Source: a virus
IMG/VR virus record: IMGVR_UViG_3300020465_000016
Span: 1 to 61,751 of that record
DNA: 61,751 bases
Reading direction: 5' to 3' (one strand)
In this document: piece by piece, positions 26,226-36,535 of the stretch
How positions within the stretch are numbered: position 1 is the stretch's first letter
Layout of the letters: each line of letters opens with the position of its first letter
Made by a program: the position numbers and the translations under genes
The notes under the pieces: model-generated
Seen by the model: only the letters and a program-made list of their open reading frames with translations
Told to the model about the DNA's origin: nothing
The model's database searches: none

Positions 26226-26433
26226 AGCAGAGCTACCAGGTGAACCAGATGTTAAGTTAATAGATCCTTGTGTGTTGAATACAGAAGGAGAAGAGAAAGG
26301 AACATTGACAAAATGGCTAGAAGGGCTTACAATACAGAACGAGATGATGATCCATTCGGATCAGATTCTTACAATTGTCGAACCTGTTACTGTTCTTACT
26401 CAAGATTACAATGAAATTTTACAAGAACGTTGA
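26203..26433 (+). CDS. short Sm-like paralogue
   Basis: From GTG 26203 the product has about 76 residues. The part from KLIDPCVLNT to DYNEIL matches the second half of the upstream protein (cysteine/proline strand, then TIQNEMMIHSDQILTIVEPV). The first half of the domain is reduced, so it may be a partial copy or a compact relative. It overlaps genes on both sides. A longer start at 26125 would overlap the upstream gene by 100 bases. Confidence 0.5.
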   Translation: MSQLEPTEAELPGEPDVKLIDPCVLNTEGEEKGTLTKWLEGLTIQNEMMIHSDQILTIVEPVTVLTQDYNEILQER

Positions 26434-28894
26434 CCAAGTTGGTGATCGAATTCTTGTAAGAGGTTGTGATGGGTATAAAGAAGTTCGTTTTCGTGACGAG
26501 TTTCGACCTACCCTATACGTAAAGAGTAAGAAAAAATCAAAGTTTTCCACCCTGTATGGAGAACCAGTTCGACCTATTCAACCAGGTACTATTCGAGACT
26601 GTAAGCAATTTTGCCAGCAGTATGAGGAGGTAGATGGTTTTGAGATCTCTGGTAATCAGATGTATCTCTATCAATGGATCAGTGACAATTTCCCTGGTGA
26701 AGTTGATTATGATCCAAGTAAGATCCGTGTGTTCACGATCGATATTGAAACCGCAGCAGAGAACGGATTCCCCGACATCGAATCTGCTGATCAGGAAATC
26801 TTACTTATCTCAGTTAAGGACAGTTTCACTGGCTTGTATCACGTATGGGGTTCTAAACCTTTTACGAACAAGCACGCTGACGTATCGTACACACTCTGTG
26901 CTGACGAGCAGGAACTACTACGGAAGTACCTCGCTTGGTGGATCGAGAATTATCCTGATGTTATTACAGGTTGGAATGTTCAACTGTTCGACGTTCCTTA
27001 TATCTGTAATCGTTTGGATCGTATCCTTGGAACCAAGGAAACAAAACTCTTTTCGCCTTGGAAACTTTTAAGTTCCCGTGAAATTTATATACAGGGCAGA
27101 AAAAACATCTGTTATGATGTATCGGGGATTACGGTGCTGGACTATCTTGATTTGTATAGGAAATTCACTTATACAAATCAGGAGTCTTACCGCTTGGATC
27201 ACATAGCGTTAGTTGAGTTGGGATCTAAGAAGTTAGACCACTCAGAGTTCGACACCTTCAAGGAGTTCTATACCCAAGACTGGCAGAAATTTGTAGAGTA
27301 TAACATCCACGACGTACGTCTGGTTGATCAACTCGAAGACAAGATGAAGCTTATGGACTTAGCCTTTACGCTTGCGTATGATGCTAAGGTCAACCTTGAA
27401 GATGTCTTTTCACAGGTTAGGATGTGGGATAGTATAATCTATAATTATTTGCGTAAGAGGGATATCGTTATCCCTCCCAAGCATAGAAATCAAAAGTCCG
27501 ACAAGTATGCAGGAGCTTATGTCAAGGAACCGAAACCAGGACGCTATGATTGGGTTGTTAATTTTGACCTCAATAGCCTGTATCCTCACCTTATTATGCA
27601 ATATAATATCTCCCCAGAGACCCTCAGGGAGACTAGACACAGTAATGCCAGCGTTGAAGGGATCTTAAATGGAGAGGTGTCAATTGATGGGGATGATTGT
27701 GTTTGTGCTAACGGTGCTCAGTATCGTAAGGATGTACGGGGTTTTCTACCAGAACTAATGGAAAAGATCTACGATGAACGTAGTATCTACAAACGTAATA
27801 TGATTGAGGCGAAGAAGAAGTATGAGAAAGAACCTTCCCTCACACTAGAGAAAAATATCTCAAAGTTTAACAACTTCCAGATGGCTAGGAAGATTCAACT
27901 CAATAGTGCTTATGGTGCTATTGGTAATGAGTACTTCAGGTATTATAAACTAGCTAACGCAGAAGCAATCACTCTGTCTGGACAGGTTTCTATTAGGTGG
28001 ATAGAGAACAAGATAAATGATTACCTAAATAATTTACTACAAACAAATAACGTAGATTATGTTATTGCATCCGACACGGATTCAATATATCTTAATCTCG
28101 GACCTCTTGTTGATAAATTTTTTAGTAATCGGGTTAGTGATAAGAGCAAGATTGTTTCGCTACTCGATAAGATCTGTAAAGAGAAGATTGAACCGTACAT
28201 TGATACTAGCTACGAGGAACTGGCGACGTACGTTCAAGCATATGAACAGAAGATGATAATGAAGCGTGAGAATATAGCGGATCGTGGTATATGGACAGCA
28301 AAGAAACGCTACATTCTTAACGTATGGGATTCCGAGGGAGTACGATATACTGAACCAAAGATGAAGATTATGGGACTGGAGACTGCGAGGTCTTCTGTTC
28401 CACAGTACTTCAGAGATCGTCTCAAGAAGGCGTTCAGACTTATTATGTCATCTGATAACGATACAGTTATTGAGTTCATCGACAACTGTAAGAAGGAGAC
28501 TCGTGAGGCAGTAGTCTCAGACATTGCATTCCCACGTGGATGTAATGGTGTCACCAAGTATAAGCATCCGTATGAGATCTACCAGAAAGGTACTCCCATA
28601 CACGTACGTGGTGCGTTGTTGTACAATCACTACATCAAGGATAAGAAGATTCAACACAAGAATGCTTTTATCCAAGAGGGTGAGAAGATTAAGTTTGTCT
28701 ATCTCAAGACACCTAATCCTATTCAAGAGAACGTGATCTCATTCTTTCAGGACTTACCATCCGAGTTTAACCTGACCAAGTACATAGATCACGATAAGCA
28801 ATTTGAGAAAGCATTTTACGAACCCTTGCGTAATGTGCTAGAATGTATTGGATGGAAACCAGAACGTTCTGGTAGTCTTATGGAATTTTTCTAA
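26411..28894 (+). CDS. gp43: DNA polymerase gp43 (family B)
   Basis: The replicative polymerase with 3'-5' exonuclease, 827 residues from ATG 26411 (T4 gp43 about 898). Exonuclease motif [12 protein letters not shown], motif [15 protein letters not shown], polymerase motif [20 protein letters not shown], motif [14 protein letters not shown] and motif [11 protein letters not shown] are present, followed by [16 protein letters not shown]. The C-terminus ends LMEFF, a clamp-binding peptide-like tail. The gene is intact in one frame, with no intein or split. Confidence 0.97.
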   Translation: MKFYKNVDQVGDRILVRGCDGYKEVRFRDEFRPTLYVKSKKKSKFSTLYGEPVRPIQPGTIRDCKQFCQQYEEVDGFEISGNQMYLYQWISDNFPGEVDYDPSKIRVFTIDIETAAENGFPDIESADQEILLISVKDSFTGLYHVWGSKPFTNKHADVSYTLCADEQELLRKYLAWWIENYPDVITGWNVQLFDVPYICNRLDRILGTKETKLFSPWKLLSSREIYIQGRKNICYDVSGITVLDYLDLYRKFTYTNQESYRLDHIALVELGSKKLDHSEFDTFKEFYTQDWQKFVEYNIHDVRLVDQLEDKMKLMDLAFTLAYDAKVNLEDVFSQVRMWDSIIYNYLRKRDIVIPPKHRNQKSDKYAGAYVKEPKPGRYDWVVNFDLNSLYPHLIMQYNISPETLRETRHSNASVEGILNGEVSIDGDDCVCANGAQYRKDVRGFLPELMEKIYDERSIYKRNMIEAKKKYEKEPSLTLEKNISKFNNFQMARKIQLNSAYGAIGNEYFRYYKLANAEAITLSGQVSIRWIENKINDYLNNLLQTNNVDYVIASDTDSIYLNLGPLVDKFFSNRVSDKSKIVSLLDKICKEKIEPYIDTSYEELATYVQAYEQKMIMKRENIADRGIWTAKKRYILNVWDSEGVRYTEPKMKIMGLETARSSVPQYFRDRLKKAFRLIMSSDNDTVIEFIDNCKKETREAVVSDIAFPRGCNGVTKYKHPYEIYQKGTPIHVRGALLYNHYIKDKKIQHKNAFIQEGEKIKFVYLKTPNPIQENVISFFQDLPSEFNLTKYIDHDKQFEKAFYEPLRNVLECIGWKPERSGSLMEFF

Positions 28895-29910
28895 TGAGTT
28901 TTTTAAATTCGGTCATCAAAGAGATTGGTAATGAGTATGCAGCAGTCGCAGACCAAGGTATCGCTGCTGGCGATACTGCTAACTGGGTTGATACTGGCAG
29001 TTATATCTTTAACGCTTTGGTATCTGGTTCAGTCTACGGTGGAATACCATCAAATAAAGTTACAGCTCTTGCAGGCGAGTCAAGCACTGGCAAGACTTTC
29101 TTTGCCCTCAGCGTCTGTAGGTTCTTTCTAGAACAGAACCCTAAGGGTAATGTTCTATACTTTGAATCTGAGTCTGCTATCTCTAAGGAGATGATGGCAG
29201 AAAGAGGTTTAGATGTGTCACGTGTGGGTGTAGTACCTGTTGTGACAGTACAAGAGTTTCGTACACAGGCTATGAAAATAGTATCTGAGTATGAGAAACT
29301 TAACAAAGAAGACAGACCACCTCTTCTTATGGTACTAGATAGTTTAGGTAACTTATCTACATCTAAAGAAATTGAAGATTCCGCAGCAGGAAAAGATACC
29401 AGAGATATGACACGAGCACAAGTGATCAAGTCTATCTTCAGGGTCTTGACACTTAATCTTGGTCGAGCGAATATACCACTGCTAGTTACTAATCATACCT
29501 ACGAGGTCGTAGGATCGTATGTCCCTATGAAGGAGATGAGTGGTGGAACAGGACTTAAGTACGCTGCTTCTAACATTGTTTTCTTATCGAAGGCTAAGGA
29601 GAAAGACGGTACCGAGGTTGTTGGCAATCTCATTACTGCCACAAATCGTAAATCAAGGTTTACAAAAGAGAATAGTAAGGTTAAAGTAAGGTTGTTCTTC
29701 GATGAGAGAGGTCTTGACAAGTATTACGGATTACTGGAACTGGGTGAGAAGCACGGAGTCTTTAACCGTGTGGGCAATAGGATTAAGTTGGGTGAAACTT
29801 CTGTTTATCCTAAAGTTATCCTCAATGATCCAGAAAAGTATTTCACTCCAGAAATAATGCAAGCACTAGACGAGGCTGCACAAAAAGAATTTAAGTACGG
29901 CAATGAATGA
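28894..29910 (+). CDS. uvsX: recombinase UvsX (RecA-like)
   Basis: Strand-exchange protein, 338 residues (T4 UvsX about 391). Seen are Walker [13 protein letters not shown], the catalytic-glutamate strand VLYFESESA, Walker [13 protein letters not shown] and the NHTYEV segment. It works with UvsY (9302-9745) and gp41/gp43 in recombination-dependent replication. It begins on the last base of the polymerase stop. Confidence 0.96.
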   Translation: MSFLNSVIKEIGNEYAAVADQGIAAGDTANWVDTGSYIFNALVSGSVYGGIPSNKVTALAGESSTGKTFFALSVCRFFLEQNPKGNVLYFESESAISKEMMAERGLDVSRVGVVPVVTVQEFRTQAMKIVSEYEKLNKEDRPPLLMVLDSLGNLSTSKEIEDSAAGKDTRDMTRAQVIKSIFRVLTLNLGRANIPLLVTNHTYEVVGSYVPMKEMSGGTGLKYAASNIVFLSKAKEKDGTEVVGNLITATNRKSRFTKENSKVKVRLFFDERGLDKYYGLLELGEKHGVFNRVGNRIKLGETSVYPKVILNDPEKYFTPEIMQALDEAAQKEFKYGNE

Positions 29911-31279
29911 ACGTATTGAGAGGACTATCCTACGTAGTCTCTTCAGATCTGAAGATTACTATCGTAAGGTACTTCCCTTTATAAAATCCGAGTACTATGA
30001 AGAACTACACGAAAAGGTCATTTACGAAGAGATCCAAAAGTTCGCTTCTAAGTATGACCGTCTCCCGACCACGGAGGTTATACTCATTGAAGTCGAAGGA
30101 CGGCAAGATGTTTCTGATGAGACTTATGGTCAAGTCAGAGATATCTGTGACTCTTTCCAAGATATAGAAGATCCGACACAGGATTGGTTATTCGATGCTA
30201 CTGAGAAGTGGTGTAAAGATCGTGCTATCTACATAGCTTTGATGGAGTCTATCAAGCTAGCAGATGGCAAAGACGATAAGAAGAGTAGGGATGCAATTCC
30301 TGACATTCTCAAAGAAGCTTTATCGGTATCTTTTGATGACCATATTGGTCACGATTACTTGGTTGACTATCAAGAACGCTTTGATTTCTACACTACTGAC
30401 GAGGAGAAAACTCCTTTTGATCTGGAATACTTCAATAAGATTACCAAGGGTGGTATCCCAAACAAAACACTCAATGTTGCTCTTGCTGGAACAGGAGTAG
30501 GTAAGTCATTGTTTATGTGTCACGTTGCAGCAGCGTGTTTAGCACAAGGAAAGAATGTGTTGTACATCACGCTTGAGATGGCAGAGGAGAAGATTGCTGA
30601 ACGTATTGATGCTAACTTACTTAATGTAAATATCAAAGACATTCCAGAATTACCTAGGATGATCTTTGAATCTAAGGTCGCAGATCTGTCACGTAAGACA
30701 CAGGGTAAACTTATTATTAAAGAGTATCCTACTGCATCTGCACACTCAGGTCACTTTAGGGCATTGATGAATGAACTAGCCTTGAAGAAGTCATTCGTAC
30801 CTGACATTATATTCATTGACTACCTTAACATCTGTGCTAGTTCCAGATACAAAGGTGCTATTGTAAACAGTTACACTTATGTTAAAGCGATTGCTGAGGA
30901 GCTTCGGGGTCTTGCTGTCGAGTTTGACTTACCGATTGTTAGTGCTACTCAAACTACTCGTGCTGGTTTCGGCTCTACTGATGTTGACCTTACTGACACT
31001 TCAGAGTCCTTCGGACTCCCTGCTACTGCTGATTTTATGTTCGCTCTCATTTCTAGCGAGGAGTTGGAAGCCCAAAATCAGATAATGGTTAAACAGTTAA
31101 AGAATAGATATAATGACCCTACAATGTATAGAAGATTTGTTGTGGGTATTGACAGAGCGAAGATGAAGCTGTATGATGTAGAGCAAAGTAAAGACGCTGA
31201 AGCAGAAGCTAAAGACATTGACTTCACTCCTGACTTTGATAAAAAATCTTCATCTAAATTTGCAGACTTTGTAGTATGA
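29903..31279 (+). CDS. gp41: replicative helicase gp41 (DnaB-like)
   Basis: Hexameric 5'-3' helicase, 458 residues (T4 about 475). The RecA-type core has Walker [29 protein letters not shown], Walker [10 protein letters not shown] and the [10 protein letters not shown] motif. The short N-terminal domain corresponds to the primase-interacting part. It overlaps uvsX by eight bases and mazG by four. Confidence 0.95.
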   Translation: MNERIERTILRSLFRSEDYYRKVLPFIKSEYYEELHEKVIYEEIQKFASKYDRLPTTEVILIEVEGRQDVSDETYGQVRDICDSFQDIEDPTQDWLFDATEKWCKDRAIYIALMESIKLADGKDDKKSRDAIPDILKEALSVSFDDHIGHDYLVDYQERFDFYTTDEEKTPFDLEYFNKITKGGIPNKTLNVALAGTGVGKSLFMCHVAAACLAQGKNVLYITLEMAEEKIAERIDANLLNVNIKDIPELPRMIFESKVADLSRKTQGKLIIKEYPTASAHSGHFRALMNELALKKSFVPDIIFIDYLNICASSRYKGAIVNSYTYVKAIAEELRGLAVEFDLPIVSATQTTRAGFGSTDVDLTDTSESFGLPATADFMFALISSEELEAQNQIMVKQLKNRYNDPTMYRRFVVGIDRAKMKLYDVEQSKDAEAEAKDIDFTPDFDKKSSSKFADFVV

Positions 31280-31689
31280 CCAAAACTAAAGTAGACATCA
31301 ATCAGTATATGGAATTTGTGGATGGTACCACAAGTCAACCATCGAAGAACAATCAAGAGTTCATACATAGAATTCAGGAGCTAGATAAAGAGGGTGTAGA
31401 TATTGCACGTCTCTTGACTGCTGCTATTGGTCTTAGTGCTGAAGGTGGTGAGTTCGCAGAGATTGTGAAAAAGGTTACGTTCCAAGGAAAGGTATTAACT
31501 GGTGACACTAAAACACATTTACTTCGTGAACTAGGTGATGTGTTCTGGTACTACAGTCAAGCTTGTATGGCATTAGGATTTGATTTTGATAAAGTTGTTG
31601 CACAGAATATGGCAAAACTTCTAGCTAGATATCCTACTGGATCATTCGAGGTTACTCGATCTGAGAATAGACAAGCAGGTGATTTATGA
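31276..31689 (+). CDS. mazG: MazG-like nucleotide pyrophosphohydrolase
   Basis: 137 residues with the all-alpha NTP-PPase signature: LSAEGGEFAEIVKK (ExxE), then LLRELGDVFWYYSQACMALG (ExxD). Cyanophage MazG hydrolyses nucleoside triphosphates; effects on (p)ppGpp were once proposed, but dGTP/dCTP recycling is better supported as I recall. It is embedded in the replication operon after the helicase. Confidence 0.9.
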   Translation: MTKTKVDINQYMEFVDGTTSQPSKNNQEFIHRIQELDKEGVDIARLLTAAIGLSAEGGEFAEIVKKVTFQGKVLTGDTKTHLLRELGDVFWYYSQACMALGFDFDKVVAQNMAKLLARYPTGSFEVTRSENRQAGDL

Positions 31690-32498
31690 GTGGAGATTGG
31701 GAAACACACGAGAGTACCCAAAGACTAGTCTCTTATGATTGTGATAACTTATTAGATCTGGTAAAGATATATGATGTTGATGTGCTTTGGAAAGAGATAC
31801 TGACTGAAGCACGTACTTGTTACGGACTCTGGAAATCAAATATTGAACCATTAGCAGATAAATCTATGTCTGGTAGTAGGGATGAATGGGATATGTCTAT
31901 GAGCAAGAACGCTTATAGCATCATTACACTTTCATCCACTATGCCAGAATTTTTTTATTTGTGGAACCAAGTATTTAAAAATATTAGATCCTATCCAGGA
32001 TTAGAAACTAAACCATTGTGGATACACGCTTGGATGAATGCACATAGGTATGAGGAGTTAGGTAAGATGTCATTAGGGTGGCATAACCATAGCTATTGTA
32101 GGTATCACGGTTTTGTTCACTTGAGTGATAAACCTACAGAAACTGTGTTTGCTAATGATATACCAAGAGATTTTAAGGAGAGAGATAAACAGACTTTGGC
32201 ATACCTTGATTTAGAAGATCGTACTAAACATCCACTAGATGATGAAGAGTATCCATATGTCATCTCTAACAAGCAAGGACTACAGTATATCGGTCCAGGT
32301 CCGTTAATGCACGCTGTAAAGCCCTTGCCATATGAGGGAATCCGTGTTAGTATAGGGTATGATATTATAGATGACCTTAACTGGTTGCCCTTAGAGCAAT
32401 GTCATACTGATAAGGGTTTATGTCAATTCTATCCAGTGTTCGAGAGATCAAAAGATTTCTTTAACACCAAGTTAGTTCCTGTTCCTGTATTCAAATGA
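31686..32498 (+). CDS. 2-oxoglutarate/Fe(II) oxygenase-like protein (paralogue of 21733-22299)
   Basis: 270 residues sharing with the earlier gene the blocks LSKNAY/MSKNAYSIITLSS, WIHAWMNAHR, GWHNHSYCRYHGFVHLSDKPTETVF, NKQG and YEGIRVSIGYDI. The His-rich WHNHSYCRYHG and the IRVSIGYD segment are the probable metal and 2OG sites. Extra residues lie in the loop after the first motif. Substrate unknown. Confidence 0.65.
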   Translation: MSGDWETHESTQRLVSYDCDNLLDLVKIYDVDVLWKEILTEARTCYGLWKSNIEPLADKSMSGSRDEWDMSMSKNAYSIITLSSTMPEFFYLWNQVFKNIRSYPGLETKPLWIHAWMNAHRYEELGKMSLGWHNHSYCRYHGFVHLSDKPTETVFANDIPRDFKERDKQTLAYLDLEDRTKHPLDDEEYPYVISNKQGLQYIGPGPLMHAVKPLPYEGIRVSIGYDIIDDLNWLPLEQCHTDKGLCQFYPVFERSKDFFNTKLVPVPVFK

Positions 32499-32569
32499 TG
32501 TGGTATGTTATAGGGTGGACATTAGTTACAATGTGGTTACTATCCAAACTAGGGGTATTTAAAAAATGA
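32495..32569 (+). CDS. 24-residue membrane peptide
   Basis: ATG 32495 overlaps the upstream stop and the TGA (32567-32569) overlaps the next start, the same coupling used by its neighbours. The product is a single hydrophobic helix (YVIGWTLVTMWLLSKLGVF) ending KK, consistent with a one-pass inner-membrane peptide. Without homologues it remains tentative. Confidence 0.45.
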   Translation: MMWYVIGWTLVTMWLLSKLGVFKK

Positions 32570-32772
32570 AACTGCGACCTACGGAAGAAGACCTTCCAAG
32601 ACCTGAAGAAGAAATTGCAGACAATTTTAATACAATAGACAAAGGAGAACTCATTGCTGAGATCCTATGTATTGCTGGTGAACTGGGTGGTACTGTTGAA
32701 CGAGTGGACACTTCAAATTCTGTCGGAAGGAGAAGTAAAAAGATAATTATAGAGTATGATATAGAAGAATAA
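32566..32772 (+). CDS. small acidic hypothetical protein
   Basis: 68 residues, acidic N-terminus (RPTEEDLPRPEEEIADN) then a helix (ELIAEILCIAGELGG) and two strands (TVERVDTS, KKIIIEYDIEE). No recognised family. It is the last gene before a possible late start of the next group. Confidence 0.55.
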   Translation: MKLRPTEEDLPRPEEEIADNFNTIDKGELIAEILCIAGELGGTVERVDTSNSVGRRSKKIIIEYDIEE

Positions 32773-32788
32773 TACTCTAAATACTGGT

Positions 32789-33976
32789 ATGGCATACAAT
32801 GTAATACCAAAAACATTTGAAGAAGCAGGTAAAGCAGTGAAGCATATGGATACAGTCCGTGCTGCTGAAGCCCTTAGGTTGTTTAATGTCTTAACAGAGA
32901 AGTATGGAAATATACTGCCAGATCCTATTGCATTTGATCCAAGTAATAAAAGTATATGTAAGATTAGCAGACAGCTAGTAGGATCTTTTACGATCAGAGA
33001 TATTAAAAGTCAGTTAAAGATTAAAAATTTACAACCTGATTTTGGTAATGGTAGTAGAGGAAATAGAGGAGCAGCAAACCAAGGTACTCTCTTTGAAAGA
33101 GAGATGGAGAACTTACTCAATGATTGGATTGAGAATCCAGATGATCTAAAGAGTAATAAGTATAGAAATTTTATCTTTGGTCTTGTAGATCATTATGGTT
33201 TGGAGAAGTGCACAGCATTGAGAGTAGTACCTGAAGGTGCTGAGAACAAGAAAAGACCAATGAAAATTATTAATGGTCATTGGCAGATAGGTGGTGCTTC
33301 ACCAACTAAAGGATATAATATTGGTGCAACTGTTACTGACATAACACTGGTGACACAGTGTAAGGGGGAGCAAGAAAGATCAACATATCTGTCACTAAAG
33401 ACAAGTGGTACCACAAACCTATCCAATCTAGGTCTTAAGACCAATGTGTTCCCTGTAGATCAAGTTAAAGCAGGTAGTATTAATACTGAAGCAGGTCTAG
33501 CATTGATTGAAACATTTGGTCTAAAGCAAGATCTACTTTGCGAAACCTTTAATGCTTTTCAATCTGGCAGTCGTGACTTCCACGAGATTGATACTGCTCC
33601 TAGCTATGACCGTAACTTACTTAAGGAATTGATTAAAGGATCTCTTGGTTGGGGATATCATTATGTCCATTTACACGGTGGACACATACATCATCTAGAA
33701 ATTGATGAAAGATTTTTAAATGCTGCCTCCGTTGCGTCAAATGTCAAAGTGGCATACGGTGGTAACACAGGAGGGGCAAAACGTGTTAATATAAACTTAA
33801 CAACACCATTATTGGATATGGCTTTTAACATCAGAAACACATCTGACAAGGGAAGTAAAGCAGATCCAGATCGTGTGTATCCAGACAAGCTACAGTCAGG
33901 ATATAAGATGAAAGGTGAAAGCATTATGACCAAATTTCCAGGTGACGCAGAGGAGGACGCACACGATAATGGCTAA
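32789..33976 (+). CDS. hypothetical protein, possible PD-(D/E)XK-type nuclease
   Basis: The 395-residue product has FEREMENLLNDWI, TVTDITLVTQ and TYLSLKTSGTTNLS, which could be the E...D...xLK arrangement of a PD-(D/E)XK nuclease core; this is a pattern reading, not a proven assignment. The C-terminal half contains GWGYHYVHLHGGHIHHLEID, a His cluster. TCTAAATA at 32776-32783 is only five bases before the start. The next two genes encode a KWDG nucleotidyltransferase-like protein and an NMNAT-like enzyme, and overlaps suggest one operon. Confidence 0.45.
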   Translation: MAYNVIPKTFEEAGKAVKHMDTVRAAEALRLFNVLTEKYGNILPDPIAFDPSNKSICKISRQLVGSFTIRDIKSQLKIKNLQPDFGNGSRGNRGAANQGTLFEREMENLLNDWIENPDDLKSNKYRNFIFGLVDHYGLEKCTALRVVPEGAENKKRPMKIINGHWQIGGASPTKGYNIGATVTDITLVTQCKGEQERSTYLSLKTSGTTNLSNLGLKTNVFPVDQVKAGSINTEAGLALIETFGLKQDLLCETFNAFQSGSRDFHEIDTAPSYDRNLLKELIKGSLGWGYHYVHLHGGHIHHLEIDERFLNAASVASNVKVAYGGNTGGAKRVNINLTTPLLDMAFNIRNTSDKGSKADPDRVYPDKLQSGYKMKGESIMTKFPGDAEEDAHDNG

Positions 33977-35177
33977 TGTAAAGCAACTCAAACACCTTGA
34001 ACACTTAGAAGATGAAATGTTGAACTATGGTTCTGATGGTTGTGCTGCGTCTGTTGCTTTCTTGAAAGAATTATATAAGATGCTTGGTAAGACTGCTGAT
34101 GCAAAAGGATTCTTACAAACCAAGTGGGATGGTGCACCATCTGTAGTATGTGGTACTGATCCTAACAGTGGTATGTTCTTTGTTGGTACTAAGTCTGTCT
34201 TTGCTAAGACTGCACCCAAGGTTTGCTACACAGAAGAGGATGTTGATGTATATTATGAGGGAGATCTAGCAGAGAAGTTGAAGTATTCTCTACGTTACTT
34301 CAGTAAGTTGAATATTAGAGGAGTTGTACAAGGAGATTTACTATACACAGACAGTACTCTAAAGACTGAGACTGTAGATGGTGAGAAATTATATACGTTT
34401 AGACCCAATACTATTACGTACGGAATACCTCAGGAACACGACATAGGTAAAGAGGTCAAACAATCAAAGATTGGTGTAGTATTCCATACGCATTACAGTG
34501 GTACTACTTTTGGAGAGATGCAAGCAATGGCTGGTGCTCCTATCAAGACATTCTCACGTGCTAGTGAAGTAGCAGTCATATCTAACGACACTCCTATCAA
34601 TGAAGTGACCCTTACGGCTCAAGAATGTACCACTTTCGAGCAATATATTCAAAGGATAGATCACCTCTGTGGAAACTGTGGGGAATTCCTCGATAATATT
34701 GTGGAAAACGTGGGGACAACTGGTGAAGCTAAGTGGCACGTCGCTAGTTACCTCAAGCAGTTCTTTAATAGTCAGGTACGTCAAGGTATGGCTATAGGTA
34801 ATCCACGTCAAGCACTTGATAACTTGATAGAGTTCTATCACGAGAAGATGAAGAAGGAACTTGCTAAGATCAAGACTCCCAAGACACTTGCAGTTAAGCG
34901 TAAGTTAGTATTTGAGAGTGAAGTGTACCTAGACAAGAACGAAATTAATTTTACTCAGTTGTTGAAACTCTATAAAGAGATCCAAGATGTTAAACAATTT
35001 ATTATAGACAAGCTAGATCACCTAGAAAGATTCAGAACTTACGTAGAAACTGAGAAGGGTTATAAGGTTACCACACCTGAGGGTTATGTACTACATCAAG
35101 ATGGTGATATGATCAAACTGGTCAACCGTCTTGAGTTTGCATACAACAACTTTACTATTCAGAAGCAATGGCGTTAG
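33969..35177 (+). CDS. DUF6267-like protein with ligase/capping-type KWDG motif
   Basis: 402 residues from ATG 33969. LQTKWDGAPSVVCG near residue 52-65 resembles motif I (KxDG) of covalent nucleotidyltransferases such as DNA/RNA ligases, followed by FVGTKSVF, VVQGDLLYT (motif III-like) and IGVVFHTHY (motif IV-like). I recall related cyanophage proteins under the label DUF6267. A ligase or adenylyltransferase is an inference. It overlaps both neighbours. Confidence 0.6.
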   Translation: MANVKQLKHLEHLEDEMLNYGSDGCAASVAFLKELYKMLGKTADAKGFLQTKWDGAPSVVCGTDPNSGMFFVGTKSVFAKTAPKVCYTEEDVDVYYEGDLAEKLKYSLRYFSKLNIRGVVQGDLLYTDSTLKTETVDGEKLYTFRPNTITYGIPQEHDIGKEVKQSKIGVVFHTHYSGTTFGEMQAMAGAPIKTFSRASEVAVISNDTPINEVTLTAQECTTFEQYIQRIDHLCGNCGEFLDNIVENVGTTGEAKWHVASYLKQFFNSQVRQGMAIGNPRQALDNLIEFYHEKMKKELAKIKTPKTLAVKRKLVFESEVYLDKNEINFTQLLKLYKEIQDVKQFIIDKLDHLERFRTYVETEKGYKVTTPEGYVLHQDGDMIKLVNRLEFAYNNFTIQKQWR

Positions 35178-35737
35178 AAAAACTGTATGATTGTTGCTTC
35201 TTTACCTTTGGTAGGTTCCAACCACCCACCATAGGACACGAAGAGAACATAAAAGGGGTCAAAACAGCAGCTTCTAAATGTGACTGGAGGATCTACACAT
35301 CAAAGTCGCAAGATAAAAGTGGTAAAAATCCATTAATACCAGCAAATAAAGTCAAGTGGATGAAGAAAATGTTTCCTAGCTATGCTAAGAACATTGTCGG
35401 TGCTCAAAAATCTGTGATAGAATGCTTACAGGACATACAAGCAGCAGGTTATGAGGATGCAACGCTAGTTGTTGGGTCAGATCGTGTTGCTGCATTTGCG
35501 TGGATTCATAAATACAATGGCAAGGACTATTACTTCAGAAAACTTGACATTGTTTCCTCTGGTAATCGTGATGCAGACGGTGATACGTTTGCTATCTCTG
35601 GTACTAAGATGAGACGTGCAGCGTTTGCTGAAGACTTTGCTGCCTTTCGTCAAGGCATTCCCAGAGCATTGAGCGATGGTGAATGTAAGAAATTGATGAA
35701 TGAGATTAGGACTAACTTACCTTCTAATTTTAAATGA
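35168..35737 (+). CDS. NMNAT/NadR-like nucleotidyltransferase
   Basis: 189 residues with FGRFQPPTIGHEENI, the (T/H)xGH nucleotide-binding motif of the cytidylyltransferase superfamily, VVGSDRVAAFAW, and ISGTKMRRAA, the ISxTxxR motif. These match nicotinamide-nucleotide adenylyltransferases, which make NAD from NMN and ATP. It is coupled to the KWDG protein gene by a 10-base overlap, so nucleotide or NAD use by that protein is an attractive idea. Confidence 0.75.
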   Translation: MALEKLYDCCFFTFGRFQPPTIGHEENIKGVKTAASKCDWRIYTSKSQDKSGKNPLIPANKVKWMKKMFPSYAKNIVGAQKSVIECLQDIQAAGYEDATLVVGSDRVAAFAWIHKYNGKDYYFRKLDIVSSGNRDADGDTFAISGTKMRRAAFAEDFAAFRQGIPRALSDGECKKLMNEIRTNLPSNFK

Positions 35738-36093
35738 AGAAACTCTCTGAATTTAAGTGCCCTCCAGCTAAGAAGAAGACTGGTGAAAAATACTGTCGTC
35801 TTTGTGAAAAGAGGGAGAAGCGTGGCACTTGTGGCTACGGTGGAAAGATGTGGGATCGCTACACAGTAGATGATGTATCACAGGAAGAAAAAGAAACGAG
35901 GATGACTGAGTTTCAGGGTAGTAACTCTGATGCTAGTGAAGAACTTGTGTTTAATTTAAGTGACAATCTTTCGGAGATTGTTGAAACGGATCCGTTGATT
36001 AATAACCCAACATCCAACTATAGATATGATGACGCACCTCCTCCTGCAAAGAAAAAACTAATGAACATTAAAAAAAGAGCGAAGAAAAAATGA
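35734..36093 (+). CDS. lysine-rich hypothetical protein with Cys motif
   Basis: 119 residues. The N-terminal part KTGEKYCRLCEKREKRGTC has CxxC and a third Cys; the middle is acidic, and the C-terminus is very basic (KKKLMNIKKRAKKK). It may bind DNA or zinc. Overlaps both neighbours by four bases. Confidence 0.6.
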   Translation: MKKLSEFKCPPAKKKTGEKYCRLCEKREKRGTCGYGGKMWDRYTVDDVSQEEKETRMTEFQGSNSDASEELVFNLSDNLSEIVETDPLINNPTSNYRYDDAPPPAKKKLMNIKKRAKKK

Positions 36094-36302
36094 AAAACCT
36101 TCCAATTCCATTACTGACATTCTTAGCAGCACAAGTAGGTGCAGCAGTTTGGTGGGGTGCTCAGATAGATGCCAAGGTATCACTTGTTGAAGAGAATAGG
36201 AGATACATTCAAGAGGTTGTTATTCCATCCTATGAGATTAGTGACAACTGGGACAACCCTCACTACAACAACTGGCTAAAAGCTGGTGGTTGGAAAGATT
36301 AA
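36090..36302 (+). CDS. small membrane-anchored hypothetical protein
   Basis: 70 residues with one N-terminal hydrophobic helix (IPLLTFLAAQVGAAVWWGAQI) followed by a hydrophilic segment ending NNWLKAGGWKD. It looks like a type-II anchored small protein. No family recognised. Confidence 0.6.
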   Translation: MKNLPIPLLTFLAAQVGAAVWWGAQIDAKVSLVEENRRYIQEVVIPSYEISDNWDNPHYNNWLKAGGWKD

Positions 36303-36535
36303 TGACCTTACCAAGAATTCATTATGATCCTTGGTTCCACAATAACCCCTTGGACCTTATGCCTATAGCAACAGACAAACAGATTGAAGAATGGGAAGAC
36401 GATGGTCTTGACTATGAAGATCAAATCAATGAAACCGTTCACGAGAAAATGTACAAGATAGCTACTAGCAAGTACAATCCATTTGCTGTGGGTGGATCGG
36501 AAAACATACACGACTTCGATAAAAAGAAGAAATGA
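36302..36535 (+). CDS. small hypothetical protein
   Basis: 77 residues from ATG 36302, whose first base is the last base of the upstream stop. Acidic middle (IEEWEDDGLDYEDQ) and a lysine tail (DFDKKKK). A TTG 12 bases earlier is possible but less likely. Function unknown. Confidence 0.55.
   Translation: MTLPRIHYDPWFHNNPLDLMPIATDKQIEEWEDDGLDYEDQINETVHEKMYKIATSKYNPFAVGGSENIHDFDKKKK

Noticed and set aside
25869-26433. One frameshifted gene covering the two Sm-like frames
   Set aside because: Each frame separately aligns with the same domain segment, so two copies fit better than one broken gene.
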